DNA of 64,000 nt, from the NCBI GenBank assembly GCA_964573295.1, contig CAZNJE010000003.1, positions 62,001 to 126,000 on the forward strand, given 5' to 3'. The position numbers and the translations under genes are program-made. The notes under the pieces are model-generated. The model saw nothing but the letters and a program-made list of their open reading frames with translations. It was not told where the DNA came from and did not search any database. Within the stretch, counting starts at the first letter, position 1. Every line of letters starts with the position of its first letter. This DNA is from CAYQJL01 sp964573295. Its GTDB lineage: Bacteria; Eisenbacteria; RBG-16-71-46; CAIMUX01; WJJG01. Below are positions 52,827-60,094 of this stretch, piece by piece.

Positions 52827-53453
52827 TCAGCCCACCTTCACAAGCCCCAACCAGTCACCCAACAGGAACTGGATCCGTCCGATCAGGAGCGAGATCCGCG
52901 CCATGACCGTGAAGCCGAACTGCGCGCCGAAGGCAATCATGATGATCCAGATGCCGAACTTCGCCGTCCCGCCGAAGACACCTTTGTGCTCGACCGAAAA
53001 GAAGAAGTAGAAGAGTGCCGCGAAGACCATCAAGACGATCAGCAGATTCTGGATGCCATCCCAGGAACTGAAGCTCACCGGGACGATCGTGTGCTCGATC
53101 TGCCGCACCACGTAGGCCAGGATCGTGGGGCTGAGGGCCGCCCCCGAGGCGATCCCCATGTAGAACGCCAGGGGGTACCGGCTGATCCAGGTCCAGCGCC
53201 GGGTAAGCCGCAAGTACATCAAGAGTCCCAGAAGAGCGGGGATGATGAGCAGGAACTGGCCATCCTTGAACAGGGGATCCACCAGTGTCCGGCGCAAACT
53301 CGTTTCGATCAGAATCACCGTGAAGTAACCGGCCGACAACCCCACTGCCAGCGACTCCGCCGCCTTGTAGAGCGGGTTGTCCTTCCACAGGAAGGAGAAG
53401 ATCGCCAGCGTGAAGATCGCAGCTATCGTGTTGGCAATGAATTCACCGCTCAT
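52827..53453 (-). CDS. Cassette B gene 4: six-helix membrane protein
   Basis: The 208-residue paralogue of 50045-50683 shares FSFLWKDNPLYKAAE, VGLSAGYFTVI, FFFSVEHKGVFGG and FGFTVMARISLLIGR. It has about six helices and no recognised function. Its ATG overlaps the stop of gene 3 (ATGA), and GGAGGAAG lies upstream, so it is translationally coupled. Confidence 0.87.
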   Translation of the reverse strand: MSGEFIANTIAAIFTLAIFSFLWKDNPLYKAAESLAVGLSAGYFTVILIETSLRRTLVDPLFKDGQFLLIIPALLGLLMYLRLTRRWTWISRYPLAFYMGIASGAALSPTILAYVVRQIEHTIVPVSFSSWDGIQNLLIVLMVFAALFYFFFSVEHKGVFGGTAKFGIWIIMIAFGAQFGFTVMARISLLIGRIQFLLGDWLGLVKVG

Positions 53454-54316
53454 GATCTCTTCCTCCCTTCTTCGGCCTCGCGGTTCTTGCGCGCCCGTTC
53501 GGCGAAGAAACCGACGTTGCCCACCACGATGAATGCGATGATCAGCAAGTGCTCGATCGACTGCACGTCCATACCCCGCAGGGGCCCATCGGTATACCGC
53601 ATGTCGTGCGCCTTCATCATCTCCTGGTACTCGGCCGCACCCTTCAGGCCCGGCAAGAGACCTACGATCTGACGAGCGTTCCAGAAGGCGTAGTACTGCG
53701 CAGCCTGGACCGCCGTCACCGCCAGGGCCACATCACACCCATAGCGCTCCTTGGCATAGGTGACCCAGCTTTCGGCCACCCAGCCGGCGGCGACTGACAC
53801 AACGAGATTGATGTCGTCGTAATTCTGCTTGTTTCTCATGAGCGGGATCTCATCGAGCGGCGTTCCGTAGTAGTCCTGCGGAAAGGGGATGCGGAAGTTC
53901 TGGCCGATCGACATGATCACGATCGCGGGATAGGGCTGATAGCCCAGATAGCAATAGTCGACGCCGTCCTGCTTGTCGTACTCGTTCGCTACGATCTCGA
54001 TCATCTCCTGCGCCATGCCCGGCGCGTTCTGACTGAGCGCGGTGATCAGCACATTGACGTCGCGTTCGAAACAGTGACGCAGCACCCCGTACGCCTGTGG
54101 AGCGTTCTCACCCACGGTTTGGGGATCGTAGTCGATCGCCAGCAGGACCGTGTCGCCGGGCTTGAGGTCTTCGATGTACTCGAAAAGCCCCTCGACCTCC
54201 CTGGAGGTAGGAATCGGCAACCCCATCGGAGTGAACATCGGGATGATCGCTCCCAGGGCAATGAGCAGATAGAGCCATCGCCGGTCGAGGCTGTTGATGC
54301 GTTCAAGAGCCTTCAT
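53450..54316 (-). CDS. Cassette B gene 3: double-anchored extracytoplasmic protein
   Basis: The 288-residue paralogue of 49152-49979 has an N-terminal helix (WLYLLIALGAIIPMFTPMGL), an alpha/beta domain with AIDYDPQ and FPQDYYGTPLDEIP, PGLKGAAEYQEMM, GMDVQSIEH and a C-terminal helix (LLIIAFIVVGNVGFFA). After that helix it carries a basic tail (ERARKNREAEEGRKRS), longer than in cassette A, suggesting the C-terminus is cytoplasmic. AAGGAAGG precedes the ATG. Confidence 0.87.
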   Translation of the reverse strand: MKALERINSLDRRWLYLLIALGAIIPMFTPMGLPIPTSREVEGLFEYIEDLKPGDTVLLAIDYDPQTVGENAPQAYGVLRHCFERDVNVLITALSQNAPGMAQEMIEIVANEYDKQDGVDYCYLGYQPYPAIVIMSIGQNFRIPFPQDYYGTPLDEIPLMRNKQNYDDINLVVSVAAGWVAESWVTYAKERYGCDVALAVTAVQAAQYYAFWNARQIVGLLPGLKGAAEYQEMMKAHDMRYTDGPLRGMDVQSIEHLLIIAFIVVGNVGFFAERARKNREAEEGRKRS

Positions 54317-54342
54317 CTTGCCACCTTCCTTTCCGATGTGCC

Positions 54343-54954
54343 CTAATCACGCCCCATGTAGGCGCGCTCGATCCCAAAGACGATCTTCAGGGCCATGGCA
54401 ACGCCACCGAGTCCGATCCCAAGCAGAATGGCCCGGAACCCTGCCATGTTCGGAACCTCCATGATCCAGGACTTGAGCGGCGCCAGCTTGGCGCCCACCG
54501 GCACCTGGCCGAGCATGACGATGATGGCCGTGACGAGGATCGTCGTGGCCATCGCATTGCGCGCCTTGAAGGCGCGAAACGCCGCCGAGGCGATGTAGAA
54601 CGCCAGGAGGGAGAACATCGTCGCGTAGATGGGCAGCAGCACATTTTGGAACAAGTACTGGAATGGATTGTGGGTGCTGCGGTAGTCACCGCCGAAGCCG
54701 GCCACCAGCATGACAACCATGCCCAGCAACGTGATCAGGGCATACGGCCAGCCCTCGGCCTTGCGCCGAACCTTGATCCAATTCACCTGCGTCAGGCTCA
54801 CCAGCCCCAACCCCACCGCCAGCACACCGATGATCTGCAACCAGCTCATCAAGAACTCGCGAACGTTCGCGATGGATTGGTGCGGCACGAAGTCGCTCAG
54901 CGCCATCACCACGCCGGTCACGAAGACAATGACCAGGGGGACCTCCCGTTTCAT
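54343..54954 (-). CDS. Cassette B gene 2: six-helix membrane protein
   Basis: The 203-residue paralogue of 48523-49149 shares FYIASAAFRAFKAR, AIIVMLGQVPV and KIVFGIERAYMG. Six helices are predicted. AAGGAGG lies before the ATG. The gap to gene 3 is 26 bases. Confidence 0.87.
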   Translation of the reverse strand: MKREVPLVIVFVTGVVMALSDFVPHQSIANVREFLMSWLQIIGVLAVGLGLVSLTQVNWIKVRRKAEGWPYALITLLGMVVMLVAGFGGDYRSTHNPFQYLFQNVLLPIYATMFSLLAFYIASAAFRAFKARNAMATTILVTAIIVMLGQVPVGAKLAPLKSWIMEVPNMAGFRAILLGIGLGGVAMALKIVFGIERAYMGRD

Positions 54955-55033
54955 CTTCTATCCTCCTTCGATCGGTCTTCGCGCGTTGCGCGCCGCCCGC
55001 ACGGAAGCCGCGCGGCGCGCCCGCGGCAACCGG

Positions 55034-56221
55034 CTACATGCCTACCGAAATCCAGTCGCGCAACAGGGGTATCTCCAGACTGATCAGTACCGTGCCCAAG
55101 AGGAGCCAGAGCATCGCCAGGCCCTTCAGAATGTCCTGGGCCTTCAGGGCGCCCAGCAGTAGCGGCTCGCGCGCGAGGTACGCCGAGGCGGCGTAGAGCT
55201 CTTCGCCGATCAGCGTGTAATCGCAGGCCGTGACGAAGAACGGCAACTGGCTGGCTTCGTCGGTGCCAGCGATCTGAATGGAGCCGGCCAAGTTGCCGGT
55301 CTCGGCCAAGATCAGCGATTCCGCGTAGAACTTACCGAGGTAGAAATTCGTCGCCGTCTTCTCACGGAGCATGATGCCATTGACCGCGGCCACGTAGGCG
55401 AACTGGGCATGGGTGACGAAGAAGATGTCATTCTCGTTGTAGAGATCCGGCCGTCCGGCATCCATGTACGACTGGCGCACTGTCTCCTGCGCGACGGCCA
55501 TGACGATCGGATCATAGTTCGGCACGATCAGACGGGACTGATACTGGGCGATCTTGCGCGCAACCCGGGAGAGAATCGAGTAGCTCGCGATCGTTGAGAT
55601 CTCGGCCGCCGTGCCCAGGCCCAGCACGTAGAGAATCGGCCGCCCCATCTCGGTAGCCCGTCCCACCGCCTCGTCCACGGCGTCCATGCCGGCGATCGGG
55701 CGCACGTATATGTCGTCCGCACGCTTGCGCGCTTTCTGGACATAGAAGAGCACCAGTGCGGAGAAGATGAGCAGCACCGCCAGGATGGGCGTCTTCCCCT
55801 TGTGATAGAACTGGGGCCTCGCCAAACCCGGATTCGACACGGCCGACTCCGCATCTCCCTCCGGCCCGGTCGCATGGACCTTATAGAAGTACTCGGTATT
55901 GTTCTCGACCCGGTGGACCACTTCCCCGGCATCGATCCTACGCCTATCGACATAGGCATACGTGCCGGCCGGCACCTCGCCCAACAGTCCCCAGGGACCC
56001 GCAGGGTTTTCGGATCTATAAATCTCATAAACAGTTACATTGTTTGCGCCACCCCCATCGTCGGGCGAAGCATTCCAGGTAACGGTAATGCTGCTACCGG
56101 CATCGTTGGGCGTATCCGCCGCGTGGACATCGGCCGGTGGACGCGGGGGATCCGCACCCGCCGCGGGCAGCCCGACGATCAGCGCCAGGAGCAGCCACCG
56201 CATGGCTGAGCGTGCATTCAT
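55034..56221 (-). CDS. Cassette B gene 1: FN3-containing membrane protein (DUF6754-like)
   Basis: The 395-residue paralogue of 47170-48495 has a signal segment (WLLLALIVGLPAAGA), an FN3 domain (ITVTWNASPDDGGGANNVTV in part, YFYKVHA), a membrane helix (ILAVLLIFSALVLFYVQ), then the shared core GMDAVDEAVGRATEMGRPI, DPIVMAVAQETVRQSY and TDEASQLPFFVTACDYTLIG. ATG 56221 follows GGGAGG; a frame reaching 56671 runs through the neighbouring gene's leader and is not credible. It starts cassette B. Confidence 0.88.
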   Translation of the reverse strand: MNARSAMRWLLLALIVGLPAAGADPPRPPADVHAADTPNDAGSSITVTWNASPDDGGGANNVTVYEIYRSENPAGPWGLLGEVPAGTYAYVDRRRIDAGEVVHRVENNTEYFYKVHATGPEGDAESAVSNPGLARPQFYHKGKTPILAVLLIFSALVLFYVQKARKRADDIYVRPIAGMDAVDEAVGRATEMGRPILYVLGLGTAAEISTIASYSILSRVARKIAQYQSRLIVPNYDPIVMAVAQETVRQSYMDAGRPDLYNENDIFFVTHAQFAYVAAVNGIMLREKTATNFYLGKFYAESLILAETGNLAGSIQIAGTDEASQLPFFVTACDYTLIGEELYAASAYLAREPLLLGALKAQDILKGLAMLWLLLGTVLISLEIPLLRDWISVGM

Positions 56222-56535
56222 AGGCTTGTGCCTCCCATGAGAGTGGTCCCATTTGCAGCTATGATTGGGTCTTTGTCGGCGCGGGCAGAGTACCAGGGCA
56301 GCCCAATGGGTCAAGGAAGTTGCGCGGCTGGATTCGTCTCGGCTGGTGTCACGGCCTACTACGTCGACGCCGACCGGCAGCAGATCCTCTGGCACGTCCC
56401 TCCTGTGCCGGCAGGCCGTTACCCGGGGCGTCCCTAGGCTTCCCCCGCCTTCACGACCAGTTGATCCCAAATCGCCGCCGGCGTATCCTGAGCCATCCCC
56501 CTGCGATTCGATCCAAGCTTGAGGAGGAGATCCGG
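56222..56535. other. Divergent region between cassette B and the C1 peptidase gene
   Basis: The 314 bases should hold promoters for both genes. I find no hexamer pair or palindrome I would defend, and no gene. Confidence 0.4.
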
Positions 56536-58023
56536 ATGCGTGCTCGACTGCGCTGTCTCGTGGCGGCCCGAGGCCCCGTCGCCCCTGTCGCCCTCGCCGC
56601 CCCCATTGCCCTCGCCGCACTCGTCGCCCTCCTCGCGGCCGGCCTCGTTCCCGATCCTGCGGCGGCCGCACCCGAAACTGGTCTCGATGCCGAGTTCTGC
56701 GCTGATCTTCAAGCGATGCACTTGAGCGGCGCGCAGAGGGCGCTGGCCGACATCATCGCCACCACGAGCGTCCAGGACATCGCGCTCAACCGGGAGCGAT
56801 ACCTTCAGCACCGGCCGCTGATCAATCATCGCATCGATACCGGATCGATCACCCACCAGCGTGGTTCCGGCCGTTGCTGGATGTTCGCGGGCTTCAACGT
56901 CCTGCGCCCTGAGGTGATCAGCAAGCACGACCTCAAGGATTTCGAGTTCTCCGAGAACTACCTGTTGTTCTGGGACAAGATGGAGAAAGCGAACGTCTTC
57001 CTCGAAGAGATGATCGCTCGCGCGGGCGATCCTCTCGATGACCGGCGCCTCTCGATCGTGCTCGATGGGCCGCTCGGTGACGGAGGCTGGTGGAGCTATT
57101 TCGTCGACCTTGCCACCAAGTACGGGATGGTGCCGAAGGAGATCATGCCCGAGACCCACAACAGTTCATCGACCGGGGGCATGAATCGGGTCCTCGAACT
57201 GAAACTGGTGGAGATGGGACTCGATCTGCGCCAGAAGACGCGCGACGAGGCCTCACGCGCCACGCTGACCGATGCGAAGAAAGCCCACTTGCGCGAGTTC
57301 TATCGCCTGCTGGCTTATCACCTGGGCAGCCCACCGACCGAGTTCACCTGGCGGTACGAGACCGAGCAAGATAGCACCAAGCTGACGACCTATCCCCGCC
57401 CTCTCACCCCGAAGACCTTCTTCGAGGAGATCGTGGCCATCGATCTAGAGTCCTACCGGGCGCTGTTTCACTATCCGGGCAAGGCGTTCGATCAAACCTA
57501 CAGCCTGGAGCTGAGCCGCAATATCTACGATCGCCCTGATTTCACGCTGATCAATGTCCCGATCGACACACTGAAAGCCTGTGCGCTGGCCTCGGTCCTC
57601 GATTCCTCCGCTGTCTGGTTCGCTTGCGATGTCGGCAAGGAGAACTACGGCAAGGACGGCATCTTCGCCCTCGGCATCTACAACTACGGGGAAATCTACG
57701 ACACGAGCTTCGATTTGCCCAAGCGCGACCTGATTCAGATGGGGCAGATCACCCCGAACCACGCCATGGTCTTCGTCGGTGTCGATACGCTCTCGACGCC
57801 CGAGGGTCCCCATGCCTCGAAGTGGCTCGTCGAGAACAGCTGGGGCTCCGGCGCCGGAGACGACGGGATGTGGTACATGTACGACGACTGGTTCGACCAG
57901 TACCTCTTCGGCGTCATCGTTCACGAGAAGTATCTCTCGCCGCGTCTTCGCGAGCTGAGCCGCCAGCCGCCCACGATTCTGCCCCCCTGGGATCCGATGT
58001 ATGGGCTGACCGGGCTCGACTGA
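56536..58023 (+). CDS. Exported bleomycin-hydrolase/PepC-like C1 cysteine peptidase
   Basis: The 495-residue protein has a long Ala-rich signal peptide (residues 13-45). The C1B peptidase has catalytic Cys 114 in GSGRCWMFA, His 409 in NHAMVFVGVD and Asn 434 in VENSWG. ITHQRGSGRCW and FSENYLLFWDKMEKAN match the PepC/bleomycin-hydrolase group, which forms self-compartmentalised hexamers. Those enzymes are normally cytoplasmic, so export is unusual but known in Bacteroidota-like lineages. GAGGAGGAG precedes ATG 56536; the frame extends to 56320 without support. Confidence 0.93.
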   Translation: MRARLRCLVAARGPVAPVALAAPIALAALVALLAAGLVPDPAAAAPETGLDAEFCADLQAMHLSGAQRALADIIATTSVQDIALNRERYLQHRPLINHRIDTGSITHQRGSGRCWMFAGFNVLRPEVISKHDLKDFEFSENYLLFWDKMEKANVFLEEMIARAGDPLDDRRLSIVLDGPLGDGGWWSYFVDLATKYGMVPKEIMPETHNSSSTGGMNRVLELKLVEMGLDLRQKTRDEASRATLTDAKKAHLREFYRLLAYHLGSPPTEFTWRYETEQDSTKLTTYPRPLTPKTFFEEIVAIDLESYRALFHYPGKAFDQTYSLELSRNIYDRPDFTLINVPIDTLKACALASVLDSSAVWFACDVGKENYGKDGIFALGIYNYGEIYDTSFDLPKRDLIQMGQITPNHAMVFVGVDTLSTPEGPHASKWLVENSWGSGAGDDGMWYMYDDWFDQYLFGVIVHEKYLSPRLRELSRQPPTILPPWDPMYGLTGLD

Positions 58024-58066
58024 GGACACAGGACCTGGGACGCAGGACCTTACACGCCGAATTTGG

Positions 58067-58120
58067 CACACAGGAGCTGGCACACAGGAGCTGGCACACA
58101 GGAGCTGGCACACAGGTCCT
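58067..58120. repeat. 14-bp tandem repeat after the C1 peptidase gene
   Basis: Three exact units of CACACAGGAGCTGG and a partial fourth follow the stop codon by 43 bases, in the gap between convergent genes. Confidence 0.93.
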
Positions 58121-58140
58121 CGGAGCTGACCGCTCGGTCC

Positions 58141-58725
58141 TCAAGCTGAGCTACTGGGTGCCGGTCTAGGCGCCGCCACGCGGTCGCGCTCGATCATGAG
58201 CCCCTCGTGCTGCAACAGCCAACGCTTCGCGTCCAACCCACCGCCGTATCCGGTCAGGCGGCCGCCGGTCCCCACCACACGGTGACAGGGCACGATGATC
58301 GAGATCGGATTGGCGCCGTTCGCGGCACCCACCGCGCGGACGGCGCTGGGCCGGCCCACGCGGGCGGCGACCTCCTTGTAGGTCGAGAAGGTCCCGCAGG
58401 GAAGCGTCCGCAACACGGCCCAGACCTCCCGCTGAAACGCACTACCGGACGGATGCAACGGCACCCCGAACCCGTGGCGCGTTCCCGCGAAATACTCCTG
58501 CAGCTCACGCTGCGCCCGTTCGAGCACCGCCCGTGCGGCGACCAGATCCGGCGCCGTCGCCCGCGGCAGCGAGTCGAGATTCCCGGTCGCGGATGGGGCA
58601 CTCGGGCTTCTCCAATAGAGCAGGTGGGTCAGCCCCTCCCGGCCGGCTCTCAGGAGCAGGGGCCCGACGGGACTCTGAATCACCAGTTCGGCTTGACCTT
58701 CATACATGTCGTGATTGGCTCTCAT
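58141..58725 (-). CDS. ogt: Methylated-DNA-protein-cysteine methyltransferase
   Basis: The 194-residue suicide enzyme removes alkyl groups from O6-methylguanine onto its own Cys. The active site is IIVPCHRVVG (Cys near residue 145), preceded by the helix-turn-helix segment YKEVAARVGRPSAVRAVGAANG and followed by GYGGGLDAKRWLLQHEG. Both the N-terminal ribonuclease-H-like region and the DNA-binding domain are present. GAGGAGG lies upstream. There is no Ada regulatory domain. Confidence 0.95.
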   Translation of the reverse strand: MRANHDMYEGQAELVIQSPVGPLLLRAGREGLTHLLYWRSPSAPSATGNLDSLPRATAPDLVAARAVLERAQRELQEYFAGTRHGFGVPLHPSGSAFQREVWAVLRTLPCGTFSTYKEVAARVGRPSAVRAVGAANGANPISIIVPCHRVVGTGGRLTGYGGGLDAKRWLLQHEGLMIERDRVAAPRPAPSSSA

Positions 58726-58908
58726 TGCTGTCGTCCTCCTCTCTCAAGAAGGGGGTCATAGCCGATTGGCGGCCACCGATCCTCCTCGCTAGCGTGTCCA
58801 TCTTACGACACCGGAGGGCATAAGCGACAGGACACGAAACAAGCTTCGCCGCACGGCCCCAAGGAAAAGGCTGGACCGGAAGATCCCGTTCGGGGCACTC
58901 TCTGGCGC

Positions 58909-59829
58909 ATGGCACTACTGGATATTGTCTTACCGGTTTTCCTGGTCATCGGACTGGGCTATGCCTTGCGCCGCTTGGAGGTGGTGACACCGGCTACGAA
59001 TGCCGCTCTCTCCCGCCTGGTATTCTATGTGGCTTCGCCCTGCCTGCTCCTGCGCTCGATTTCCCAAACAGAGCCCGACTGGGCTGACAGCGCCCGGATG
59101 CTGGGCATCGTCGGCGGGCTGACCATTTTAGCTGCCTTCGTGGTCTACCTGGCCGCCCGATGGATGCAACCCTCCCGGCGCGGCGTGTTCGCCCAGGGCG
59201 CCATCCGCAGCAACACGGTCTTCGTGGGCCTACCGGTCGTCCTGAACGCCTTCGGTGAGCCGGGTGTGGCGCAGGCCGGCATTCTGATCGCATTCTTCGT
59301 CGTGATGGAGAATCCTTTGTCGGTGCTACTGCTGACCCTTCCCCATCAGCAGGCAGAGCGCAGCAGTGCCGCCGTTTGGTTGCAGACCGGGCGCCGTGTG
59401 GTGACCAACCCGCTCGTGATCGGCTCCGGCGGCGGGATCCTGCTCTCGCTCTTCTCGGTCGATCTCCCCACGAGCCTCTTGCGCAGTTTGGGGCTCGTTG
59501 GCCAAACCGCCGCGCCCCTGGGGCTACTGTGCGTGGGCGCCGGCCTGGACTTCCGCCAGCTTCGCGCGGAATGGCCCGCCACGGCCGGGGCGGCGATCAT
59601 CAAGCTCGTCATCTACCCAACCCTCATCCTGATCCTGCTGCGCGCCGTGGGACTCACCGGACTCGCCCTCAGCGTACCGGTCCTCATCTGCGCCTGTCCT
59701 ACCGCGGTCATCAGCTATGTCATGGCGCGTGAAATGCGCGGCGACGAGCAGCTGGCCGGAGCCATCGTCATTGGCAGCACCGTCACCGCGCTGGTCACCC
59801 TGGTCGGATGGCTGCTCATCCTACGGTGA
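58909..59829 (+). CDS. AEC-family (auxin efflux carrier-like) transporter
   Basis: The 306-residue membrane protein has about ten helices in two inverted five-helix halves. Recognisable family features are LPVFLVIGLGYALRR at the N-terminus, SNTVFVGLPVVLNAFGEPGV in the central crossover and ICACPTAVISYVMAREMRGDE near the end. AEC members export small organic acids or amino-acid derivatives; the substrate is unknown. No good ribosome site precedes the ATG, so the start could be downstream or use weak initiation. Confidence 0.9.
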   Translation: MALLDIVLPVFLVIGLGYALRRLEVVTPATNAALSRLVFYVASPCLLLRSISQTEPDWADSARMLGIVGGLTILAAFVVYLAARWMQPSRRGVFAQGAIRSNTVFVGLPVVLNAFGEPGVAQAGILIAFFVVMENPLSVLLLTLPHQQAERSSAAVWLQTGRRVVTNPLVIGSGGGILLSLFSVDLPTSLLRSLGLVGQTAAPLGLLCVGAGLDFRQLRAEWPATAGAAIIKLVIYPTLILILLRAVGLTGLALSVPVLICACPTAVISYVMAREMRGDEQLAGAIVIGSTVTALVTLVGWLLILR

Positions 59830-60046
59830 TGTGTTAGAATGCACCCAGGCGTCCAGGACGTCCGGCTCGCCCACGGCGGCCACGGCGGCCGCGTGGTCCA
59901 CCACCACCGCGCCGGACACATCGGACACATCGGACACGTCAGGACACGTCAGGACACCTCGAGGCAGACCCCGGACGAAGCTGGCTGAGCTCTCATGGGC
60001 CTTGTCTCGTTCGTACTCAGGCTTCTTCCCTTCACGGGGGCTCATC

Positions 60047-60094
60047 ATGCGCCACATCATGCGCCATAGCATGCGCTACAGCATGCGCCACATC
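60047..60094 (+). repeat. 12-bp repeat giving four in-frame start codons
   Basis: ATGCGCCACATC and variants recur four times at 60047, 60059, 60071 and 60083. Each starts with ATG and encodes MRHI, MRHS, MRYS and MRHI at the N-terminus of the signal peptide. Confidence 0.95.

Noticed and set aside
56413..56430. TGGCACG near 56393 upstream of the C1 peptidase as a -24 element
   Set aside because: No TTGC at the correct distance; TCCT stands there instead.
56222..56671. 150-residue N-terminal extension of cassette B gene 1
   Set aside because: It overlaps the leader and signal peptide of the divergent peptidase and lacks a ribosome site, whereas ATG 56221 starts a proper signal segment.
58067..58120. 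CRISPR array
   Set aside because: Units are contiguous 14-bp repeats without spacers, and no cas gene is present anywhere in the window. The same applies to the other arrays.
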